A stretch of 64,000 nucleotides of DNA from Coenobita brevimanus (taxonomy: Eukaryota; Arthropoda; Malacostraca; Decapoda; Coenobitidae): positions 20,525,637-20,589,636 of the forward strand of contig CM064670.1 in assembly GCA_032717465.1 (NCBI GenBank), given 5' to 3'. Below are positions 32,537 through 41,127 of this stretch, one piece after another. The first letter of the stretch is position 1. Each line of letters begins with the position of its first letter. A program made the position numbers and the translations under genes. A model generated the notes under the pieces. The model ran no database searches. It worked only from the letters and a program-made list of their open reading frames with translations, and was not told the origin of the DNA.

Positions 32537-33794
32537 ATCACTGGGCTTCTCACCCTTTGAACTACTGTTTGGCCATGAAGTAAGAGGACCCCTTAAGCTA
32601 CTCAAGGAATGCTGGCTGTCGGAGGAAGACGACGTCAACCTGCTGGAGTATGTGATGAAGTTCAAAGAACGGCTGTCCACTGCTTTACAGCTGGAGAGAG
32701 AGAATTTAGAAGCTGCTCAGGAGATGATGAAGACTTGGAATGATAAGAAGTCCAGGTTACGCCACTTTCAGCCAGGCGATCAGGTTTTGATTCTGCTACT
32801 GGTGCATGGGCAACCTCTTCAAGCCAAGTTTAGTGGTCCTTATTTCGTGGAGAAGAAACTCAGTGATGTCAACTATGTCATCGCCACACCAGATCGTAGA
32901 AAGAACAAGCAACTTTGTCACATCAACATGCTAAATTTATATCACAGGCAGGAAGAAAATAACCCAGTCTGCACTGTAGCTGTTCCACCCGAGTCTGCAA
33001 GTGAAGCTCTCCCATGCAATATGAGTTTGGGGAAGAATCCTGATATCATGAATGATCTCCATCTAGCTCGCGAGGAAAGGCAGGAGTTTTCGGCATTACT
33101 GCAGGAATACAAGCAAGTGTTCCGTGACACTCCAGGAAGAACCACTGAGTTGATGCATGATGTCGATGTTGGAGACGCAAAGCCAATTAAACTGCGTCCT
33201 TACCGTGTGAACCCATTGAAAGCTCCTCTCATCCAGAAGGAGCTTGGCTACCTGTTGGACCACAAGATGATAGAGCCCTGTCAGAGCGAGTGGAGTTCTC
33301 CTGTCACTCTAGTCCCTAAGCCAGGTGGGTCACAGCGGCTTTGCATCGACTACAGACGTGTTAATCAGATAACCAAAAAGGACACTTACCCTCTCTCTCA
33401 CGTGGAAGATTGCATAGACAAGATCGGAAAGGCTAGGTACATCAGTAAGTTTGATTTGTTAAAGGGATACTGCCAAGTACCTATGACTGAACGTGCTAGG
33501 GAGATCTCATGTTTTGTAACACTAGGAAAGACTTTTGCATGCTCTATAATGCCATATGGTATGAAGAATGCACCAGCCACTTTTCAGAAGCTCATGAATG
33601 TTGTAACAGAAGGTTTGGCAGGGTGTGTTGTTTATATTGATGATGATGTATTAATCTTCAGTGACAACTGGAAAGATCACCTATGCCTTGTCAGTAAATT
33701 TCTTGAACGTTTGGTTCAGGCTAATCTTGTAGCTAATTTATCAAAGTGTGAGTTTGGTGGAAGGAAGAGAAGACGGAGGGGGTGCAAGGAATAG
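32505..33794 (+). pseudogene. Integrase C-terminus plus gypsy RT, 429 codons (unit 1)
   Basis: This ORF joins the integrase end to the RT with no gap, which is direct evidence for the IN-RT order. Residues about 1-150 hold ELLFGHEVRGPL, then a GPY-type module (QAKFSGPYFVEKK, CHINMLNLYH). A linker of about 70 residues follows. From about 215 the RT begins: KLRPYRVNPLKAP, SSPVTLVPKPGG, LCIDYRRVNQ, SKFDLLKGYCQV (catalytic Asp), MPYGMKNAPATFQ and VVYIDDDVLIF (catalytic YIDD). The RT is cut at the C-terminal edge of the palm by LINE B at 33,759; with only five G residues at the junction the frame closes at 33,794. Confidence 0.8.
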
Positions 33795-35796
33795 CGTGGT
33801 GGACTGAAGAGGTGAAACGGGCTGTGGCAGAAAAGAAGAAAGCATACAATGAATGGATGAGAAATAGGGGCGTGGAGGAAGTTGAGAGGCGGAAGAGAGA
33901 GTTATATGTAGAAAGAAAGAGAGAGGTGAAAAGATTAGTAAGAGAGAGTAAGAAGAGAGTGGATGAGGAATTTGGAAGGAATTTGAGTGCAAAGTGGAGG
34001 GACTGTAAGAAAATGTTCTGGAAAGAGGTGAAAAGAGTAAGACAGGGTGGAAGTGAAGTTAGCAGGGGAGTGAAAGATAAAAATGGTAGATTACTAGTGG
34101 AGAAGGGAGAAAAAGTGAGCAGATGGAGAGAACACTTTAAGGAATTGTTGAACGTGGAGGATGGAAGTAATGCGAGTATAAGTGGCTGGGGAATGGCTGG
34201 AAGAAGGAGGGAGGTGAGAAGACAGGAAGAAATCAGTAGGATAGAAGTTGTGGAAGCAATGAAGAAAGTTAAATCAGGGAAAGCCCCAGGAATTGATGGA
34301 GTGTGTGGTGATATGCTGAAGCATGGGGGAGAGATAGTAGTAGAATGGATGTGGAAGATGTGCAGATTGGCCTGGGAGGAAGGTAGAGTCCCGGAGGATT
34401 GGAAGTCAGGTATAATTATTCCCTTGTACAAAGGAAAAGGGGAAAAAGAAGTGTGTGGTAATCATAGGGGCATTTGTCTTCTTAGTATAATGGGAAAAGT
34501 GTATGGTAGGATACTTATTGACAGAGTTAGAGAAAGAACAGAGAAATTAGTTGGAGAAGAACAGGGAGGCTTTAGGAAGGGAAGAGGTTGTGTAGATCAG
34601 ATATTCATTCTCAGATCTTTAGTGGAAAAGTTTCTAGAGAAGGGAAAGAAGTTGTATGCGGCTTTCATGGATTTGGAGAAAGCATATGACAGGGTGGATA
34701 GACTAGGATTGTGGAAAGTGTTAAGAATATACGGAATAGATGGGAAGTTGTTGAATGCCGTGAAGAGTATGTACGATGGTGCGAAGGCTGCAGTGCGTGT
34801 GGATGGTGAACTAAGTGAATTTTTCTCTTTGAAAGTTGGGTTGAAACAGGGATGTGTCATGTCTCCATGGTTGTTCAATCTGTACATGGATGGGGTAATA
34901 AAAGAGGTACAAGGTAGGGTAGTGGATGTTGGAGTGGCCCTGGTGAGAGAGGATAGTGTTTGGAAACTCCCTGTACTGTTGTTTGCAGATGATAGTGTGT
35001 TGTTGAGTGAAGACGAAGGGGAGCTGCAAGGCTTGGTGGATGAGTTTGAGAGAGTGTGTAAGAAACGGAATCTAAAGGTGAATGTAGGGAAGAGTAAAGT
35101 GATGGTCTTTGAGAGAGGTGAAGTCAGTGAATGTACAGCGAGGTTGGATGGTGAGGAATTGGAAAATGTGAGTACGTTTAAGTACTTGGGTAGTGTGATG
35201 AGTAAGGATGGAGGTTTGGAGGGTGAAGTGCTTGAAAGGGTACAGCAGGGAAGAAAGGTTGCTGGTTCTTTGAAAGCAGTGATAAGAAACAGGGAAGTGA
35301 GCATGGAAGTGAAAAAGTTACTACATGACAGTATTGTGATACCAACTCTAACGTACGGAAGTGAAGCTTGGACGTTGTTGGAAGGACACAAGTCAAGAGT
35401 GAGAGCCGTGGAAATGAGTTATTTAAAAGGAGCCTGTGGAGTCACATGGAGAGACAGGCTGACGAATGAGGATATAAAGGAGCGTTGTGGTGTGGATGTA
35501 GATGTAATAGGAAGCGTTATGAGGAACACACTGAGGTGGTTTGGCCATGTGGAGAGGATGGAGGGTGAAAGACTGACGAAGAGAGTGTATGTGAGTGAGG
35601 TGGAGGGGGAAAGAGGGAGGGGGAGGCCGAGGATGAGATGGAGAGATGGGGTGGAGAGGTATATGAGAGAGGGGGGTGTGAGTTGGGAGCAGGGGAGTGA
35701 AATGGCGGGGGACAGGGCGACTTGGAGGCGATTTGTTTGTGGCCACCCCAAACGGGATTCAGGCGTCTGGCAATACAGTAGATAGATAGATAGATA
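33759..35796 (+). mobile_element. LINE B (RTE-like), unit 1, inserted in the gypsy RT
   Basis: A 2.04 kb, 5'-truncated RTE-like LINE without endonuclease. It is flanked by an 11-base target duplication, GTGAGTTTGGT (33,748-33,758 and 35,797-35,807), and ends in (TAGA)n (about 35,779-35,796). Same strand as the host element. It is a different subfamily from LINE A: its tail is TAGA and not AT, and its residues differ throughout (for example FADDSVLL against FADDTVLL). Confidence 0.88.
33782..35785 (+). CDS. LINE B reverse transcriptase ORF, 667 codons, open (unit 1)
   Basis: An uninterrupted pol fragment. The basic connector (residues 1-150, rich in KREVKRL and KKRVDEEFGRNL) leads into the RT core: KAPGIDGVCGDML, PLYKGKGEKEVCGNHRGICL, GGFRKGRGCVDQIF, AAFMDLEKAYDRVD, KQGCVMSPWLFNLYMDG, and FADDSVLL at residues 401-408. 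It continues to the RTE C-terminus YGSEAWTL, LRWFGHVERM and GRGRPRMRW. It lacks the N-terminal endonuclease, so it could not retrotranspose alone. The start codon is the first ATG in frame and may not be used. The open frame, against the broken host element, shows the insertion is young relative to the decay of its host. Confidence 0.8.
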   Translation: MQGIAWWTEEVKRAVAEKKKAYNEWMRNRGVEEVERRKRELYVERKREVKRLVRESKKRVDEEFGRNLSAKWRDCKKMFWKEVKRVRQGGSEVSRGVKDKNGRLLVEKGEKVSRWREHFKELLNVEDGSNASISGWGMAGRRREVRRQEEISRIEVVEAMKKVKSGKAPGIDGVCGDMLKHGGEIVVEWMWKMCRLAWEEGRVPEDWKSGIIIPLYKGKGEKEVCGNHRGICLLSIMGKVYGRILIDRVRERTEKLVGEEQGGFRKGRGCVDQIFILRSLVEKFLEKGKKLYAAFMDLEKAYDRVDRLGLWKVLRIYGIDGKLLNAVKSMYDGAKAAVRVDGELSEFFSLKVGLKQGCVMSPWLFNLYMDGVIKEVQGRVVDVGVALVREDSVWKLPVLLFADDSVLLSEDEGELQGLVDEFERVCKKRNLKVNVGKSKVMVFERGEVSECTARLDGEELENVSTFKYLGSVMSKDGGLEGEVLERVQQGRKVAGSLKAVIRNREVSMEVKKLLHDSIVIPTLTYGSEAWTLLEGHKSRVRAVEMSYLKGACGVTWRDRLTNEDIKERCGVDVDVIGSVMRNTLRWFGHVERMEGERLTKRVYVSEVEGERGRGRPRMRWRDGVERYMREGGVSWEQGSEMAGDRATWRRFVCGHPKRDSGVWQYSR

Positions 35797-36478
35797 GTGA
35801 GTTTGGTCAAGCTAAAGTTCAGTACCTTGGGTACGTTATTGGTGATGGACACTTTGCACCGCCAGGAGCTAAGGTGCACGTTATAAGTAATCTTCCCAAA
35901 CCTAAAAGTAGGAAAGGGATACAAAGATTTTTGGGAATGGTAGGTTATTACAGGAGAACTTTTCAATTCTTGTATCACCACTTACAGACCTACAGAAAAA
36001 GGGACTTAAATTTGTCTGGACCGATAACTGTGAATCCTCTTTAAGGAAACTTAAAGCTATCCTATTAAGTCAGCCAGTGCTCGCTACTCCAAATTTTGCT
36101 AAGCCTTTTAAGATGGCTGTTGACGCAAGTGATACAGGAGCTGGGGCTGTTTTGCTGCAAGAGGTTAATCAAGGTATTGAACACCCTGTATCTTATTACA
36201 GTAAGAAGTTCACTCCACCTCAAACGAACTACTCAACTATTGAGAAAGAGCTTTTGGCCTTGATCTTGGGTTTACAGCATTTTTCATTTTATTTGTGTTC
36301 TGGTTTTGACCCCATAGTCATTTATACTGATCATAACCCACTGAAATTCATTAGCAAGTTTAAAGATAAAAATCAGAGATTGACAAGATGGAGTCTACTT
36401 CTTCAGGAGTATTCATTAGATATACATCATGTCAAGGGGAAGGTATATGTTATTGCAGGTTCCTTATCTAGACTTTAG
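35797..36478 (+). pseudogene. End of gypsy RT and RNase H (unit 1)
   Basis: After the target duplication the RT resumes: VQYLGYVIGDG and RFLGMVGYYRR (35,816-35,955), with a frameshift near 35,958. RNase H is open at 36,077-36,478. Its catalytic positions are Asp in AVDASDTGAGAVLL, Glu in YSTIEKELLAL and Asp in YTDHNPLKF. The final motif reads IAGSLSRL where unit 2 and the family have IADSLSRL, so the last catalytic Asp is Gly here. RNase H removes the RNA strand during reverse transcription. Confidence 0.78.
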
Positions 36479-36518
36479 ACAGATTGTTTTAGAGTAAAAA
36501 GAAATTTCCTTCGTAAAT

Positions 36519-36539
36519 TTCTTTTTCTTTTTGGGGAGG
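36519..36539 (+). promoter_or_regulatory. Polypurine tract before the 3' LTR (unit 1)
   Basis: A T-rich run followed by GGGGAGG immediately precedes TGTAACATAG, the start of block X. This is the expected primer site for plus-strand DNA synthesis at a 3' LTR and fixes both the orientation and the 5' edge of X. Confidence 0.7.
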
Positions 36540-37334
36540 TGTAACATAGCCTATGATTTCATCATCCTTTGTATAATTCTAACATACAGTATGCTGCATG
36601 TTTGATCACGATTCGCCTCGTGGCTTCCATAGTGACCAGGCTTGCATGTTCTACCTCACTCCCCCCTTCTCCCCTTATAGTAGAGTAAGTCGTTCTTTCT
36701 GTTGTTCAGAGCAGGACTGTCAACTCTTCCTCCCCTATGCCGTCATTTCCGCATCCTTCTTGCAAGTTGAATCAAGCTCTGCTCAGTCTCTGCATTAGTT
36801 GCCACTTAGATCTACTCATTTGGTTCACATCTCTGTCCTCCCCTGTATAGTGTATTATTTTTTTTGTGAGTGCTCATGAAGTCTCCAGCCAACTAGCTGC
36901 TGTATAATTTGAGTATAAGTGTTGTTATCATTTTTCTTGTACTGTATGGCCTAAAGTGTTAATTCGTAGGCCTGGTAATGTTTTTGTGATTCCCATGGAT
37001 TTTTTGATGTCAGCCATTATTAATAATATTTTGTATCTGTAATAATATATCTTGCATTAACTGAGCATTATACGGTTTTCTCATTTTATCAGGGCTGACT
37101 TAGATAAATTTGTTCTTTGTAATTTCGTATTAATAGAGGCTACTGCAGTTAACCATATATTTAACCTGTTTTTGCCATTACATTATCCTTATGAGTCCTG
37201 AATGTTTAGTTGTTAGTTGAGCATTAAACTTTAACTTGTAATTTTACCTCTTGTTTTGAACCTGGAACTTTGTGGGACAGTAGTGATTTTAGTATTCTCA
37301 CTTGAAGTGTTCATTATCTCTCTGTTCGATAACA
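36540..37334 (+). mobile_element. 3' LTR of the Gmr1-like element = block X (X-1b)
   Basis: Starts TGTAACATAG, ends TTCGATAACA, 795 bases. It lacks a 19-base stretch, CGGCCCCTATATAATGAGC, present in the left copies, so the TATA-like element is gone. It retains ATTAAA near 37,223. It is followed directly by the antisense Y fragment. Confidence 0.78.
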
Positions 37335-39637
37335 ACATATATACCGGATTCCTCTCTCAATGAGTGGCAAAGGTCCAACAATGTCCATCGCAACTCTTTG
37401 CATCAGTGCACCCACTTGGTATAGTTGGAGAGGGGCCCATCTCTGTTTCTTGGGTCCCTTCTTGGCATAGCACACATCACAGGCACGACACCACTTTCCA
37501 ACATCCTGACACAGCCGGCTTAGAGTTTTCTTCACTCCCAGGTGCCCACTAGTGATCTGGTTATAGGACTCATCTAAGATCCTAGACCCAATTTCGGAAC
37601 CACCAGCTGCCAATACTCGCTGCGACCATTGGGTGTCTCCCACTGGCGGTCCAGTAGTCCGTTATTCAAATGAAGAAGGTCCCACTGACTCCAATAGCTC
37701 CCGGCCGCAGGGCTCAACCTGGAAACTCCTTCCCAAGATGGTCACACTGTACTCTGCTGCAGCCGCTCTAGCACCGTTTGCGAACCTGTATCCTCCTCAG
37801 GTCTTCAACTGACTGGCCCTGTCACAACAGTATGACGGCATTTCTTCCTGTCATTCCCATTCCTACTACATTCCTTGCTGTCTGTTCTTCTGTCTTCTCG
37901 CACACTAATCATCAAGGTTCTCCTGCATTTCTTCAGTGGTGGGTCGTCTGCAGCATTCTTCTTACCATCCCAACCATTGTGATCCGCAAGTAACTCAAAC
38001 TGTGCACGGTAAGCCTCCCAAGATACTCTAATATCAAATTCTTGAGGTTTCTTTTTAATTGGACCCCCATCACAGCCACGCACCTAACTGGTTTGGGGCC
38101 TAAAAATTGGGGCATCATAATTAAGGCCAGGACCTAACACCTCTGCATTCCGATCATTCAGCCCTTTAATGCTACCTTTAGTGTATTCACCATACACTGT
38201 CCATTTCTTTCATACGCTCCCTGTACACCAGTCTGAGGCTCAGCAGTGCAACATCTATCAGCAGTCCCAATTTTCTCACAAACCATCTCCACATGGTCGA
38301 CTGCATCCTTCAACTGATCGTCTAGATGCTGCCTGAACTCCATCTCATTATTGCTTACCTCATACTTCTGCTGCTCTACCTTGGCATCTACTTCCTAGTT
38401 CATTTCCCCAATAAATGCATCTAGCTGTCCTTGTACCCTCAGTTGTACTTCCCTTTGTTGCTCCTCTGATGCCTCTTGAAGTTATTCATCTCGTTCATTT
38501 TCTTCTTCACTTCGTGCCAGTACTTGTTCCCAATTTGCCTTTAACAGTGCACCTCCTGCCTGTACTAGTTCTTTTTCATTATAATTTGCCTGTAATTGTT
38601 CTTTGATTTCGTTTTTGAGCTCTTTCGTTTGTTCCTATATTAGCTTCACGATTGTCGCCAGGGAAATTTCCTCCTTCTGCCCGGCTCGAGATCTCGTCTT
38701 CACACCTTCTGCTTCAATGTTGAAGGTTAGACTCACTGCAGCACTTAATCTCACTCCTGACACCAGTGTTACGTCCTCACCCCACACTGCCACAGACTCC
38801 AATAGTAGTAGTTCAGTACAGGGAATACGTTACCCAGTGAGTTGTTCTTCTTATGGTCAGCCTTAAGGTATACAGCATACAAGATCAGCTGAGGCGAAAA
38901 TAAACATTGGCTTCTTAAAGTTCAGTTTATGTTTTCTAAATGGTAACACCTAATGCCTTCCAACTTCACTATTCTCACAAGCACTGGAGCTATACACACT
39001 ACTAACTGCATTTACACTTAATGCGTGACACTTCACAGATATTACACTTAATGCCTGAAAAGACTTCACTGTTTTCTTAAGTACCAATGATACAGAAACT
39101 TCAGTAACACTTTACTGTTTACCACTATTTTTACAAGTACCAAAAATATACAGTCTTCACTGTCACTTCACTGACACTGCACTACACTCAAACTGAACCA
39201 AAACCAACTGAACTCAAAATAGTCTTTGCCCCATCCTTATATTAGGTTGCATTATTCGAGAAACGTTTACATTCTACGAGAACAACAGTTGCCAACTCGG
39301 AGATACCAACACATGCAAGAGTTTTCTTACATTACATAACACTCTAAATAATTTACCATACGAACTTAAATTACAAAATTTAATAAACACTCACTCAAGT
39401 ATAACATTATAAAGAAAAAAAGCACAAAAATTAATGTACAGTTGTCAGCATAAATTCGCTGCAAGTCTACTAATGTGATGCAAGTTCTTTTGTCTGGCAA
39501 CAGTGTAAAGGGACGAGTTGCTACATAGACTTTTATACACTTTAACATATTTTTCAAATGTGGTATTAGAGACTGCCTAGAGTACAGTTTTCTGTATACC
39601 GTAATTGACTACTGTAAAAAACTGCAAGAGTTGACAG
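37335..39637 (-). pseudogene. Y fragment, unit 1 long form (Y-1b)
   Basis: Antisense gypsy relic as above but continuing past the point where Y-1a stops. The integrase-finger ORF is longer here (37,643-37,314). Long-form markers are TATAGTTGGAGAGG, GACACTTCACAG, GTAACACTTT and CTGAACC. The right 350 bases (39,290-39,637) are present only in long forms and lead into LTR-Y. Confidence 0.75.
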
Positions 39638-40879
39638 TGTTATGGAACGACGTATGAGCGTAATATTCAGGTATTGATCATAATCGTGTCTAAGCTCCCT
39701 TCCCCTCTCTCCCCCTTACCCCTCCTGATATTCCACCCACCCCTCCCTCTCCCTCCTGTCCCTCACTCACTTTCATGCTTCTCCACTGTCTCCTCTCCCC
39801 ACCCTCTCTACCTTCATTCATTTATGCAGGACACTAACCTGATTGGCGCATCGCAATTCTCTCGACTGTTTTCTAAACCAAGCCTGCCATATTCCCAGTT
39901 GCTTGCAGTACTACCAACTATATCCAAGGTTTATTATCAGTATTCCTTCCTGTTCTAGTCCCATTCTTACCCTCCTCGTTTCCTTCCCGCTCCTCCCCAT
40001 TTGTCTTTCTGTTCTCCACCCTTTGTCACTACCAACAGCCGGGAGATACAGGAATATTTAGGTCTCGTTCTTGTGATGTATTCTTTGCTAGTATTTGTTT
40101 GAGTGAGCCTGAAAGTCTCTGCCTATTATATCAGTAGGCGAAAATAAACCAACATTTGTGCCCACTCCTCCTACTACTCGCCCTCTCTCTTCCCTAGGAA
40201 AATGTTCCCACTCTCCTCACACTGTTCACTGAATCACGAAGCAGTATCAGAAACACTAAAGTTTCGAACTGCTACTTCATGTTTGGAGTAATGAGTGGGA
40301 GAAAGAGATTATTGCATGGCATGAAACTCTCGAATGTTGGGGAGCAAAAATGTTACAGGAATAGACAAGAAATATGGAAGACTGCGGTTTATTACGCAGA
40401 TTAGCGTTGTGGGTGATATAAGATAGACACGGCGGAGAGAGAGAGAGAGAGAGAGAGAGGAGTGGAGATGAAGGATGGCGGGAGAAGGAAAGAGGAGGGG
40501 AGGGTGGGTAGGGACTAGGGAGGGATACGAGGAAGAGAACAGAAGTTTCACCATTCGATACCATTTATCTGTCGTCTTTTGCACATTTTTACGCTAATCA
40601 GATATAAAGAATATTGTATTCTGGGTTATTTATAGTACTAATTTTTACAGACACGCCTGTGTGGCAACTAGTTCCCATACACCGATGCCAGACTAAATGA
40701 CTCACTTCACACGAGCAGGCTTGCAGCGAATTTGTGCTGATGACTGCACAACTTATGAAATACCTATGCTCATAAACAGCAGGCAAACTGGCAACTGACT
40801 CGTACCGGAACTAGCTACTGTAAACGTCAGGAAAGGTTGAGAAAAATCTCGACTACCTAACTTTTAAATCTCGTTTCAT

Positions 40880-40883
<4 letters not shown>
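39638..40883 (-). mobile_element. LTR-like block LTR-Y, unit 1
   Basis: Same ends as the unit 0 copy (TGTTATGGAACGA, TTTCATAACA), 1,246 bases. The internal GA run is only about 24 bases (40,436-40,459) against 68 in unit 0. No ORF of interest. Confidence 0.55.
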
Positions 40884-40960
<77 letters not shown>

Positions 40961-41033
40961 TAGATAGATAGAGAGATAGATATATAGAGAGATATATATA
41001 TAGAAATATATATATATAGAAATATATATACAT

Positions 41034-41125
<92 letters not shown>
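40884..41125. repeat. AT/GATA array (unit 1/2 border)
   Basis: AT dinucleotides with GATA and GAGAGATA interruptions (40,958-40,995), 242 bases. Confidence 0.95.

Positions 41126-41127
<2 letters not shown>

Larger units (their letters stand above)
30547..37334 (+). mobile_element. Gmr1-like Ty3/gypsy element, unit 1: 5'-truncated, with IN before RT
   Basis: The interior reads gag (SCAN-like capsid end, zinc knuckle), protease, integrase, reverse transcriptase, RNase H, polypurine tract and 3' LTR (block X). Integrase upstream of RT is the Ty1/copia order, but the RT, RNase H and integrase GPY-type end are Ty3/gypsy-like; this combination defines the Gmr1 group. The N-terminal part of gag, the leader and any true 5' LTR are missing: the coding sequence begins mid-gag at the junction with Y. 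LINE B is inserted in the RT. Several shared frameshifts and an extra 11-base deletion in this copy make it inactive. Confidence 0.8.
24437..41125. repeat. Tandem array unit 1 (16,689 bases)
   Basis: One complete period of a large tandem repeat: LINE A, AT, X, Y-short, Gmr1-like interior with LINE B, X, Y-long, LTR-Y, AT/GATA. The next unit begins with the same CCTCCCTGGGGGTAGG at 41,126. Every junction between components is the same in unit 2 apart from microsatellite length and the A-tailed insertion. Differences are scattered single bases and short indels, so the duplication is fairly recent. Confidence 0.85.

Noticed and set aside
34597..35391. Minus-strand 264-codon ORF opposite LINE B and its twin at 51,268-52,062
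   Set aside because: Antisense shadow of the RTE reverse transcriptase, with the same compositional bias.
36540..39288. X plus Y read as a single 2.75 kb LTR (TG...ACAACA ends) bracketing the Gmr1-like interior
   Set aside because: The interior starts mid-gag without primer-binding site or leader, a lone X copy with its own CA end exists at 16,190-16,956, and Y continues past the supposed LTR end in the long forms.
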